Source: Bacteroidales bacterium (GTDB taxonomy: Bacteria; Bacteroidota; Bacteroidia; Bacteroidales; ML635J-15). From it: DNA of 5,758 nt. How positions within the stretch are numbered: position 1 is the stretch's first letter; each line of letters opens with the position of its first letter. The stretch spans positions 1-5,758 of the forward strand of contig JAGOEF010000113.1 of NCBI GenBank assembly GCA_017997855.1, read 5' to 3'. Both the position numbers and the translations under genes were made by a program. The notes beneath the pieces were generated by a model. It was given only the letters and a program-made list of their open reading frames with translations. It did not search any database and was not told where the DNA came from. Below are positions 1 to 5,758 of the stretch, in pieces.

Positions 1-1017
1 GTTTTTGGTAGTTTCCTTAAAATGCGTACCTACGCCATCGGTGCCGATTTGGCTGCTACCGACAAAACAGGCCCATCAGCCGAAATGGAACAGGTAATCG
101 ACGAAGTGCCGGTTGATATTCTGCGCAACGAAATTGAGAACCTTGACAACTCCCGGTTTCTTTTCACGATCGAAAACTATCGTTGCTATCTGGCACCCAG
201 TTCCGAAATACCCAATGTTTTTGCTGAAATCAGCCGTCTGCGCGAAATCAGCTTCCGCGAAGTGGGCGAAGGCACCGGAAAATGCTGTGATAAAGATGTA
301 TACGACAATTATTATCACCACCTGTTCATTTGGGATTATATCGCCGAAAAAGTTGTCGGAGCCTACCGAGTCGGATTTGGAGACCAGATCATGCAACAAT
401 ACGGCCCAAACGGCTTCTATACCTCTACCCTGTTCGACTTCACATCAGGGTTTCACCCTTACATGCAACATGGCCTCGAGCTGGGGCGTTCGTTTGTGGT
501 AAGCGAATATCAGCGAAAATCGGCCGCACTGTTCCTGCTTTGGAAAGGAATTGTTTACGTTCTTCTTAAAAACCCCGGCTACAAATATATCTTCGGACCA
601 GCCAGTATCAGTAACAACTATAGTGAATATGCCAAAATATTAATGGCGGAATATTTCACCCGCAATCACAGCGACGCTGCCATGGCATCTCATGTGCGGT
701 GTAAAAACAAATTCCGCTATGTACTGTATAAAGATATGGCAAATCTTGTGAATTACTGTGGCAACGATATCCGCAAACTCGACCGCATGGTTGAGGAGAT
801 TGACCATGGCGCAAAAAAAATGCCGGTGCTGCTGAAAAAATACATCGCCCAGGGAGCCAGAATAATTCACTTTAATGTTGACCCCGATTTTAATGATGCC
901 ATCGATGGTTTAATGATTGGAGATGTGAATGATATTCCGCTGAGCAACATTCAGAGTTTCGTAAAAGAAATTGAAGACCCCGAACTGATGCAGCGGTTCA
1001 TTAAAGCTCAGCCCTGA
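1..1017 (+). CDS. Aminolipid N-acyltransferase domain, C-terminal part of a probable OlsF/GlsF-type bifunctional acyltransferase (5' end outside window)
   Basis: The reading frame is open from base 1 (VFGSFLK precedes the first Met at 22), and no ribosome-binding site precedes that Met, so the gene almost certainly starts upstream of the window. Counting from that Met, the protein shows the hallmarks of the hemolysin/OlsB-like GNAT acyltransferases (Acetyltransf_5 type): LREISFREVGEG at 73-84, YDNYYHHLFIWD at 94-105, VVGAYRVG at 111-118, ELGRSFVVSEYQR at 153-165 and FLLWKGI at 171-177. The tail at about 266-300 (MPVLLKKYIAQGAR, then FNVDPDFNDAIDGLM) is also typical. Such enzymes move an acyl chain from acyl-ACP to the amino group of ornithine or glycine, giving membrane aminolipids. 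In many Bacteroidota this domain follows a PlsC-like O-acyltransferase domain in one chain. The linker FLKMRTYAIGA resembles those fused proteins, so I infer the missing 5' part encodes PlsC. A stand-alone GlsB-like protein is the alternative. The amino-acid substrate cannot be read from the sequence. Confidence 0.85.
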   Translation, partial: VFGSFLKMRTYAIGADLAATDKTGPSAEMEQVIDEVPVDILRNEIENLDNSRFLFTIENYRCYLAPSSEIPNVFAEISRLREISFREVGEGTGKCCDKDVYDNYYHHLFIWDYIAEKVVGAYRVGFGDQIMQQYGPNGFYTSTLFDFTSGFHPYMQHGLELGRSFVVSEYQRKSAALFLLWKGIVYVLLKNPGYKYIFGPASISNNYSEYAKILMAEYFTRNHSDAAMASHVRCKNKFRYVLYKDMANLVNYCGNDIRKLDRMVEEIDHGAKKMPVLLKKYIAQGARIIHFNVDPDFNDAIDGLMIGDVNDIPLSNIQSFVKEIEDPELMQRFIKAQP

Positions 1018-2173
1018 TAGCTTTTCCAATTTTTTCGAGATTTTCGGCGAGTTGTGTCCGGTTCAATCCAAAGTTCAGACGCATATAACCGCTTCCTTCG
1101 GTACCATAAGTTATTCCGGTTGAGAGGCCAACCCCTGCTTTTTCGACAAAAAATCGGCTCAGTTCCTTATCATTCATCCGCAATGCTCCAAAGTCAATCC
1201 ATGCCAGAAAACCGGCCTGAGGTTTCATTACATGTATTTCGGGAAGTTCAGTTGCAAAATAATCCAACACAAGGTTTCGGTTACCGGTCAGGTATTTCAT
1301 CAGTTCTGAATGCCATTGTCCGCATTTCAGATAGGCTGTTTTAAAAGCTTCTGTACCGAAAATGTTTCCTGAGCATAAATGCAGGGTTTCCATCAGGGTT
1401 TTCATAGTTTGGCGCAAGCTGTCCGATGGAATGACAATCACCGAACTGCTGAGACCTGCTATATTAAATGTTTTACTGGGAGCCTGACATACCACTGTGT
1501 TTGGCAAGTAAACATCTCCGAGCAAAGCAAATGGAATATGCCGGTATTCGTCATACACGAGGTCGCCATGAATTTCGTCAGAAACAACAATGACTTTGTA
1601 ATGCAATGCCAGATCGGCAAGGCGGGTTAACTCCTCTTTTGTCCACACCCTGCCACCGGGGTTATGCGGACTGCAGAGTAACATCAGTTTAACACCCGAT
1701 GCAAACTCTTTCTCAATAGATTCGAAATCCATAGTAAACAATCCGTTTTCGATGGTCAAGGGGCTGTTTACCAGTTCACGACGATTGCCTTCGATAACAG
1801 TAAAAAACGGATTATACACAGGCTGTTGCACCAATACCTTATCCCACTCTTTTGTAAATGCCTGAACGGCAACTCCCAGTGCGGGAACAATGCCCGGACT
1901 GAAAAAGCACCATTCGCGATCAACCTGCCACTGTTGTTTACGTTTTGCCCAATCGGCAAAGGCATTAAAATATGCATCAGTGTGCAGCGAATAACCATAA
2001 ATGCCATGCATTGCCCGATTACGAATGGCTTCGGTAATGCATTCAGGAGCCTCAAAATCCATATCGGCAACCCACATGGGGAATACAGTATCTGAGCCAA
2101 AAACCTCCTGCCGGTTATCCCATTTTACCGAGCACGTGTTTTCGCGTTGAATTATCTTATCGAAATCGAACAT
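1001..2173 (-). CDS. patB: MalY/PatB family PLP-dependent C-S beta-lyase / aminotransferase
   Basis: A complete 390-residue fold-type I PLP enzyme, the usual length for MalY/PatB cystathionine beta-lyase-like proteins. The N-terminal family signature MWVADMDF is at 33-40, after a typical opening with FDKIIQRENTCSVKWD. Other motifs are CSPHNPGGRVW at 167-177 (Asn171 in the cofactor pocket), SDEIHGDLVYDEY at 198-210 (Asp199 for the pyridine nitrogen, Tyr207), SKTFNIAGL at 233-241 (Lys234 as the Schiff-base lysine) and YMRLNFG at 363-369 (Arg365 for the substrate carboxylate). Family members cleave cystathionine or cysteine conjugates to a thiol, pyruvate and ammonia in the cytoplasm; some also transaminate. 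The substrate cannot be told from sequence, and the symbol is used at family level. The start is the ATG at 2173, with an A/T-rich leader and no Shine-Dalgarno sequence. Its last 17 bp overlap the convergent acyltransferase gene. It is divergent from the lipoprotein gene and probably monocistronic. Confidence 0.93.
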   Translation of the reverse strand: MFDFDKIIQRENTCSVKWDNRQEVFGSDTVFPMWVADMDFEAPECITEAIRNRAMHGIYGYSLHTDAYFNAFADWAKRKQQWQVDREWCFFSPGIVPALGVAVQAFTKEWDKVLVQQPVYNPFFTVIEGNRRELVNSPLTIENGLFTMDFESIEKEFASGVKLMLLCSPHNPGGRVWTKEELTRLADLALHYKVIVVSDEIHGDLVYDEYRHIPFALLGDVYLPNTVVCQAPSKTFNIAGLSSSVIVIPSDSLRQTMKTLMETLHLCSGNIFGTEAFKTAYLKCGQWHSELMKYLTGNRNLVLDYFATELPEIHVMKPQAGFLAWIDFGALRMNDKELSRFFVEKAGVGLSTGITYGTEGSGYMRLNFGLNRTQLAENLEKIGKAIRAEL

Positions 2174-2181
2174 TTTTATAA

Positions 2182-2195
2182 TTTTTGTGCAAAAA
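2182..2195. repeat. 14-bp inverted repeat TTTTTG-TG-CAAAAA in the divergent promoter
   Basis: Six-base arms TTTTTG and CAAAAA are perfectly complementary around a 2-bp centre. The right arm overlaps the minus-strand -7 box. It could be an operator for a dimeric regulator, or simply a result of the A/T-rich promoter sequence. No regulator gene is in the window. Confidence 0.35.
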
Positions 2196-2197
2196 TA
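2190..2197 (-). promoter_or_regulatory. Putative -7 box (TAnnTTTG) for the patB-like gene
   Basis: Read on the minus strand this is TATTTTTG, an exact match to the Bacteroidota -7 consensus TAnnTTTG. It ends 16 nt before the ATG at 2173, implying a very short leader of roughly 10 nt. The -33 element is weak: the best candidate is TTTC (2216-2219), one base off TTTG, with an 18-nt spacer. The site is inferred from consensus alone. Confidence 0.5.
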
Positions 2198-2200
2198 CAG

Positions 2201-2208
2201 TAAATTTG
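2201..2208 (+). promoter_or_regulatory. Putative -7 box (TAnnTTTG) for the lipoprotein gene
   Basis: TAAATTTG matches the Bacteroidota -7 consensus TAnnTTTG exactly and lies 22 nt before the ATG at 2231, giving a predicted leader of about 16 nt. The nearest upstream TTTG (2184-2187) is only 13 nt away, closer than the usual spacing of about 19-21 nt, so the -33 part is not convincing. The box faces the one for the divergent gene across 3 bp, so polymerase could probably occupy only one at a time. Confidence 0.45.
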
Positions 2209-2230
2209 ACGCGAAGAAATAAATTCAGCT

Positions 2231-2650
2231 ATGAAGAATCTCGTTTTTATACCTTTGATAATTATTCTCGCAGCATGTCTGTTCAGTTCGTGTGGGCAAA
2301 CCGACGAAGACATAGCCCATACCGAAATGGTACTGGGTTACTGGAAACCGGTTGACAGCGAAGGAAATATTGTAATTGATGTACCCTTGTATATGTTCGA
2401 TACTGCCAATAATGGATACTCTCAGCTACTTAACGAAACCGACACATTTAAATGGGAAATTAAGCGCGGTCAGTTGAAAGTGTACTACGAGACTGCACCA
2501 TCGTATTATATAGGTTATGATAAATATAATAGCCGAAGCCAGATGAAAATCAAGGAAGTAAACCCCGACAGTTTTAGGGTTACCCAATTTTACAGTGATG
2601 GTTTTCAGCGTGAAATAACATTTCAGCGCTATTATCCCGAAGAGTTATAG
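2231..2650 (+). CDS. Small secreted lipoprotein, lipocalin-like
   Basis: A 139-residue protein with a lipoprotein signal peptide: a short basic start (MKN), then a hydrophobic core at about 4-18. Two cysteines could be lipidated: Cys16 in LAAC (a textbook lipobox) and Cys21 in FSSC (a form common in Bacteroidota). Cys21 is followed by GQTDEDIA, an acidic stretch resembling Bacteroidota surface-export signals, so surface display is possible. The rest alternates short beta-like stretches: VLGYWKPVD near 34, TFKWEIKRGQLKVYYE at about 74-89, MKIKEVNPDSFRVTQF at about 105-120 and a final REITFQRY. This resembles lipocalin-like lipoproteins of Bacteroidota, which open with G-x-W-K and end with a T-F-x-R strand. 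I infer an envelope lipid- or ligand-binding role, but the specific function is unknown. The start is the ATG at 2231, about 16 nt after the predicted transcription start. It converges on the transketolase gene, with 12 bp between stops. Confidence 0.8.
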   Translation: MKNLVFIPLIIILAACLFSSCGQTDEDIAHTEMVLGYWKPVDSEGNIVIDVPLYMFDTANNGYSQLLNETDTFKWEIKRGQLKVYYETAPSYYIGYDKYNSRSQMKIKEVNPDSFRVTQFYSDGFQREITFQRYYPEEL

Positions 2651-2671
2651 TTACCGATCCGGTTATTTTTT
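2651..2671 (+). terminator. Weak hairpin plus T-run after the lipoprotein gene
   Basis: Directly after the stop codon, ACCG (2653-2656) and CGGT (2660-2663) can pair around an ATC loop, with one further pair beyond a mismatch (2651 with 2665). Six Ts follow at 2666-2671. The polarity suits termination of the plus-strand lipoprotein gene. The stem is short, so this is a weak candidate. It overlaps the end of the convergent transketolase gene. Confidence 0.3.
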
Positions 2672-3622
2672 CATTTCGATACAGCGCAAAGCTTTGCGGA
2701 TAATGGCCTCTGCATTGAGTCCGTATTTATCCATCAACTCCTCGGGCGTTCCGCTTTCGCCGAAGGTATCGTCAACAGCCACAAACTGCATGGGAACCGG
2801 ATGGTATTCAGCAAGTAGCTGGGCAATGCTGTCACCGAGTCCACCGTTTTTCATATGCTCTTCGGCGCTTACCACAGCTCCGGTTTTTCGGGCTGATGCG
2901 AGAACAGCTTCAGCATCGAGTGGTTTTATGGTGTGTATGTTAATCAAATCAACGCTTATTCCTTTGGTTTCAAGCACTTTGCAAGCTTCGATAGCCTGCC
3001 ACACCAAATGACCTGTTGCAAATATGCTGATATCGCTTCCCGAATTGAGCTGCAATGCTTTCCCTATTTCGAATTGTTGATTTTCGGGTGTAAAATTGGG
3101 AACTTTTGGCCTTCCAAACCTCAGGTAAACCGGTCCGGCATATGAGGCTGCAGCTAAGGTTGCTGCCTTTGTCTGGTTGAAATCACACGGATTAATTACC
3201 GTCATACCGGGAAGCATTTTCATGAGCCCAATATCTTCGAGTATCTGGTGTGTTGCACCATCTTCGCCCAGCGTAAGTCCTGCATGGGAGGCACATATTT
3301 TCACATTTTTCTGCGAGTAAGCCACCACCTGCCTTATCTGGTCGTAAACACGACCGGTGGCAAAGTTTGCGAAGGTACCTGCAAAGGGTATTTTACCGGT
3401 TATACTCAAACCTGCTGCCACTCCAATCATATTGGCCTCTGCGATTCCGGCCTGAATAAACCTGTCGGGATAGTCTTTGGCAAAAGCATCCATCTTCAGC
3501 GATCCGGTAAGGTCGGCACACAAGGCAACCACTTCGCTGTTCAGTTTCCCGAGTTCATGCAATGCCACTCCAAAACCCGAGCGGGTGTCTTTTGATCCGG
3601 TATTAAGGTATTCCTGTTTCAT
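2663..3622 (-). CDS. tkt: Transketolase, C-terminal subunit (pyrimidine-binding and C-terminal domains)
   Basis: A complete 319-residue protein matching the second half of full-length transketolase, as found in split, two-gene transketolases. The catalytic Glu that activates thiamine diphosphate is Glu62, in QAGIAEANMIGVAAG. The loop SHAGLTLGEDGATHQ (112-126) corresponds to the GLGEDGPTHQ segment of full-length enzymes and carries His113 and His125. YLRFGRP at 166-172 holds the phosphate-binding Arg168. The C-terminal domain from about 185 (SDISIFATGH, then VDLINIHTIKPLDAEAV, then EEHMKNGGLG) is the usual transketolase/DXS-type ending. It needs the N-terminal subunit at the right end of the window to be active; together they move two-carbon ketol units between sugar phosphates in the pentose phosphate pathway. 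The start is the ATG at 3622, preceded by AGGA (3631-3634) at 8 nt, a good ribosome-binding site. It lies 18 bp after the vWA gene and is last in the leftward block. Confidence 0.93.
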   Translation of the reverse strand: MKQEYLNTGSKDTRSGFGVALHELGKLNSEVVALCADLTGSLKMDAFAKDYPDRFIQAGIAEANMIGVAAGLSITGKIPFAGTFANFATGRVYDQIRQVVAYSQKNVKICASHAGLTLGEDGATHQILEDIGLMKMLPGMTVINPCDFNQTKAATLAAASYAGPVYLRFGRPKVPNFTPENQQFEIGKALQLNSGSDISIFATGHLVWQAIEACKVLETKGISVDLINIHTIKPLDAEAVLASARKTGAVVSAEEHMKNGGLGDSIAQLLAEYHPVPMQFVAVDDTFGESGTPEELMDKYGLNAEAIIRKALRCIEMKK

Positions 3623-3640
3623 GCAATTATTCCTGTTGTA

Positions 3641-5023
3641 TTAAAGATTGATTATGTAAGTTTCTCCCGATTTCACCCTGAATTTATAATCCTGCGAATT
3701 CATGGTTTTACGTTTGTTTTTTTCGCGATACACAATCCGGTAATAACCGGGCTGTAATCGCAATGTATAGGCAGTCCTTTCGGGCACAAAATCGTACTGG
3801 TTTATTAAAAAATCACCATTTTCGAGAACCAGTGTGCCTACCGAAGCTGTTTTAAAATTTATAATGGCTTTTCCGGGTTGTGGGATGTCGATATTTTTGG
3901 AAACATCCTGTTTAATTTCGACAGCGTCGAAATATAAGCGGGGAATGGTAAGCACTTCAAGATTATACAAACCAATAATCAGGTTCTGCTCCTTCTCGCC
4001 ATCGAGCACAAAAATAGTTTCAGGCAAACCCGTTTTTCGAATAATGCATTTCACATTATAATCATCAGGATCGTCACCACCAACACGAATTTTAAGGCTT
4101 CCCTGTGGGGCAGGCACCTCGAAAACATTCAGCTGACCCGCTTTTACAATCAGCGTATCGAGATACACAGGAGGAACTGTGTGAACTTTGAGGTCGTATA
4201 CACTCATCACATCAACATGCACTGTGTCGGGTTGACCCGATATACCCAGTGTATGCATAAATGTATAGCGGATATTCCCTGACTGGTTGTCGTGAAAACT
4301 CATGGCTACGTTGGTTTCGGTAGGATTACCATAGATATCGAGCAGGTTAATCTGTACCGCTGTCAGGTTGGTTACATCGGCAACCACGGCGTCGAGGGCT
4401 TCCTTAAACTCACGCTCGTTCCCGGCATTATAGTAATTTCCGATACAATCGAGTGAATTGGCAATGTAGGTTTCGAGATTAATACCAATAACATAGGGTT
4501 TCAGTATAATCCCCTGCTTTTGAAGTGCCAGACTAATTGCACAGGGGTCACCCTTACATCGTTCCATCCCGTCGGTTATAAGTACCACTACATTGCGGCA
4601 ATCGGGACAGTCGGGAAAGTCCTCGGCAGCCTGAAGCAAACTGAATGCAATGGGCGTAGTTCCCTGAGGAGTAACCGAGTTTAATTTGTCGATGATTGCC
4701 CCTGTATTATTTTTCGAGAATGCAACTTCGAGTTTCGAATCGGTACAGTCTTCGGGAGGTACAGGACTCTGATGTCCGAAAAGTCGCAAAGCAAATTGCA
4801 TATTCTGCGCATCAGCAACCATGCTAAGTGAATCCAGAATCTCGATTAGCAGCGACTTGGCAATGGCATATTTCTTGGTTCCATCCCATGATTCTAGCAT
4901 GCTACTCGATGCATCGACAATAAACAACACCCTTGTCAATGGCCTGTTATTCTGCGCTTTAGTAGTATTTACTAAAAGTAACAATGCAATTGCTGAAAAA
5001 AATATTGCTGCTGGTTTTCTCAC
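3641..5023 (-). CDS. Exported vWA-domain protein with C-terminal beta repeats
   Basis: The chosen start is the GTG at 5023, giving 460 residues. It begins VRKPAAIFFSAIALLLL and ends its signal peptide at NTTKA/QNN (cut near 23/24). The frame stays open to an ATG at 5110, but that would run through the end of the transketolase gene and bury the signal peptide. The vWA domain spans about 30-215 with a complete metal-binding MIDAS: DASSS at 37-41, GTTPI with Thr123, and ITDG with Asp151. Six cysteines sit in this domain (93, 139, 142, 156, 161, 193), including CPDC and CKGDPC, consistent with disulfides outside the cytoplasm. From about 222 to the end come three related beta-rich units. No transmembrane helix, sortase or PorSS C-terminal sorting signal is evident, so the protein is probably periplasmic or secreted. 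It likely binds a protein partner through the MIDAS; the partner is unknown. It lies between the transketolase subunit genes with gaps of 13 and 18 bp. Confidence 0.88.
   Translation of the reverse strand: MRKPAAIFFSAIALLLLVNTTKAQNNRPLTRVLFIVDASSSMLESWDGTKKYAIAKSLLIEILDSLSMVADAQNMQFALRLFGHQSPVPPEDCTDSKLEVAFSKNNTGAIIDKLNSVTPQGTTPIAFSLLQAAEDFPDCPDCRNVVVLITDGMERCKGDPCAISLALQKQGIILKPYVIGINLETYIANSLDCIGNYYNAGNEREFKEALDAVVADVTNLTAVQINLLDIYGNPTETNVAMSFHDNQSGNIRYTFMHTLGISGQPDTVHVDVMSVYDLKVHTVPPVYLDTLIVKAGQLNVFEVPAPQGSLKIRVGGDDPDDYNVKCIIRKTGLPETIFVLDGEKEQNLIIGLYNLEVLTIPRLYFDAVEIKQDVSKNIDIPQPGKAIINFKTASVGTLVLENGDFLINQYDFVPERTAYTLRLQPGYYRIVYREKNKRKTMNSQDYKFRVKSGETYIINL
3644..4357 (-). repeat. Threefold protein repeat in the C-terminal half of the vWA protein
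   Basis: Comparing the protein with itself shows a unit recurring every 75-77 residues. Core segments are VYDLKVHTVPPVYLDTLIVK (DNA about 4142-4201), LYNLEVLTIPRLYFDAVEIK (about 3911-3970) and YYRIVYREK, leading to FRVKSGETYIINL (3644-3745). Shared features are Y-x-[LI]-x-V, then T-[VI]-P and a [VI]-K-x-G turn (VKAGQLNVFEV in the first, VKSGETYIINL in the third). The third unit is the most diverged. Alternating hydrophobic residues suggest small beta-sandwich (PEGA- or transthyretin-like) domains; the fold is inferred. Confidence 0.6.
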
Positions 5024-5036
5024 AGTATGAAGTGTA

Positions 5037-5758
5037 TTAATAATCACCCAGGGTTTCTTCGAGTTGTGATAAAGCCCGTGCCAATTGCTCATCGTTGGGC
5101 GCCACACCATGCCAGTGGTGCGAACCCATCATAAAATCGACGCCTTTGCCCATTTCGGTTTTCATCAGTATAACAACGGGTTTTTGCTGCCCTGTATTGC
5201 GTTTGGCATCAACTAAACAATCGAGTAATTCCTGCATATTATTTCCGTCGCATTGCAACACAATCCACCCAAAGGCTTCCCACTTGAGTTTCAGGTTACC
5301 GAGGCTCATCACCTGATCGACCGGACCATCAATCTGTTTTCCGTTATAATCAACCACCACAATCAGGTTGTCGATGTTGCGGGCAGCTGCGAACAACGCA
5401 GCTTCCCAAATCTGACCTTCCTGCAATTCTCCATCACCGGTAAGGCAATACACCCGTTTTTTATCGCCCTGCGATTTCTTGCCCAGTGCAACACCGGCAG
5501 CCACCGAAATCCCCTGCCCCAGCGAACCACTGGCAACCCGCACACCCGGAAGGTGTTCAGCTGTGGTTGGATGACCTTGCAATCTGGAATCGAGTGCACG
5601 GAAACTAGCCAGTTCGCTTACAGGGAAATACCCGCTGCGTGCCAGTACACTATACCAAACTGCCGATAAATGCCCGTTAGACAGGAAAAACATATCTTCT
5701 CCTGCTCCCGACATACTAAATTCGGGCTTATGATCCATTACTTCAAAATAAAGGGCTG
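5037..5758 (-). CDS. tkt: Transketolase, N-terminal (thiamine-diphosphate-binding) subunit, 5' end outside window
   Basis: The frame is open to the window edge. The residues before the Met at 5738 (ALYFEV) match the conserved transketolase stretch before the nucleotide-binding core, so this Met is internal and roughly 40-50 residues are missing. Counting from that Met: LSNGH at 19-23 (catalytic-site His23), QGHP at 54-57 (His56), SGSLGQGISVAAGVALG at 70-86, then the thiamine-diphosphate motif starting with GDG at 101-103 and ending near Asn132 (VVVDYNGKQIDG). GSHHWHG at 205-211 carries the late active-site histidine. These residues bind the diphosphate and Mg2+ and help bind donor sugars. The chain ends after GDY, as expected for a separate subunit lacking the pyrimidine-binding domain, which is supplied by the gene at 2663-3622. 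The vWA start codon lies 13 bp beyond its stop, so it heads the visible part of a three-gene block. Confidence 0.92.
   Translation of the reverse strand, partial: ALYFEVMDHKPEFSMSGAGEDMFFLSNGHLSAVWYSVLARSGYFPVSELASFRALDSRLQGHPTTAEHLPGVRVASGSLGQGISVAAGVALGKKSQGDKKRVYCLTGDGELQEGQIWEAALFAAARNIDNLIVVVDYNGKQIDGPVDQVMSLGNLKLKWEAFGWIVLQCDGNNMQELLDCLVDAKRNTGQQKPVVILMKTEMGKGVDFMMGSHHWHGVAPNDEQLARALSQLEETLGDY

Noticed and set aside
113..502. Open frame of 129 codons on the plus strand inside the acyltransferase gene
   Set aside because: It lies wholly within a well-supported gene in another frame, and its protein shows no family features. It is a shadow frame, as are the other overlapping frames across the window.
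1768..2100. Open frame of 110 codons on the minus strand inside the patB-like gene
   Set aside because: It is the same strand read in a shifted frame. The main frame carries the conserved MWVADMDF motif, so this is not a frameshifted gene or a second product.
2685..2698. Perfect 14-bp palindrome CGCAAAGCTTTGCG near the end of the transketolase C-terminal subunit gene
   Set aside because: It lies within codons for R-K-A-L-R, has no loop and no T-run on the minus strand, so it is most likely a chance result of codon choice and not a terminator or binding site.
5253..5669. Open frame of 138 codons on the plus strand, antisense to the transketolase N-terminal subunit gene
   Set aside because: It is fully antisense to a gene with clear catalytic motifs, and its translation has no recognisable domain or convincing start signal.
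1..5758. Search for tRNA, rRNA, CRISPR, insertion sequences, phage genes or defence modules
   Set aside because: All sequence apart from short gaps (57 bp or less) is explained by six protein genes, and I saw no direct-repeat arrays, transposase motifs or structured RNA signatures.

Overview
The window reads as chromosomal DNA of a Bacteroidota bacterium, probably Bacteroidales or a relative. The evidence is a TAnnTTTG-type promoter box on each strand of the one real intergenic gap, mostly A-rich leaders without clear Shine-Dalgarno sequences, a Bacteroidota-style lipoprotein, a transketolase encoded as two separate subunits, and an aminolipid acyltransferase of the Bacteroidota type. The placement comes from family knowledge and is not proven. 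I see no RNA genes, mobile elements, CRISPR arrays or phage genes. Coding density is very high, and the longest gap between genes is 57 bp.

Layout, left part. Positions 1-1017 (+) hold the C-terminal part of an acyltransferase, very likely the N-acyltransferase half of a fused OlsF/GlsF-type enzyme that makes ornithine or glycine lipids. Its 3' end overlaps by 17 bp, tail to tail, a complete MalY/PatB-type PLP-dependent C-S lyase or aminotransferase (1001-2173, -). Across 57 bp lies a small lipoprotein with a lipocalin-like look (2231-2650, +). The short gap between these two divergent genes carries two head-to-head TAnnTTTG boxes only 3 bp apart and a small inverted repeat.

Layout, right part. 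Three genes run leftward in a tight block: the transketolase N-terminal (thiamine-diphosphate-binding) subunit, cut by the window's right edge (5037-5758); an exported von Willebrand factor A (vWA) protein with a full MIDAS motif and a threefold repeated C-terminal half (3641-5023, GTG start); and the transketolase C-terminal subunit (2663-3622). Gaps are only 13 and 18 bp, so they probably share one transcript. The two transketolase subunits should join into one enzyme of the non-oxidative pentose phosphate pathway. The vWA gene between them has no obvious metabolic link and is the most unusual point of the window.

Overall this is mostly ordinary housekeeping and envelope content. I did not find a convincing new defence, mobile or RNA-based system. 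The points most worth checking are the interrupted split transketolase operon, the repeat architecture of the vWA protein, and the compact divergent promoter.
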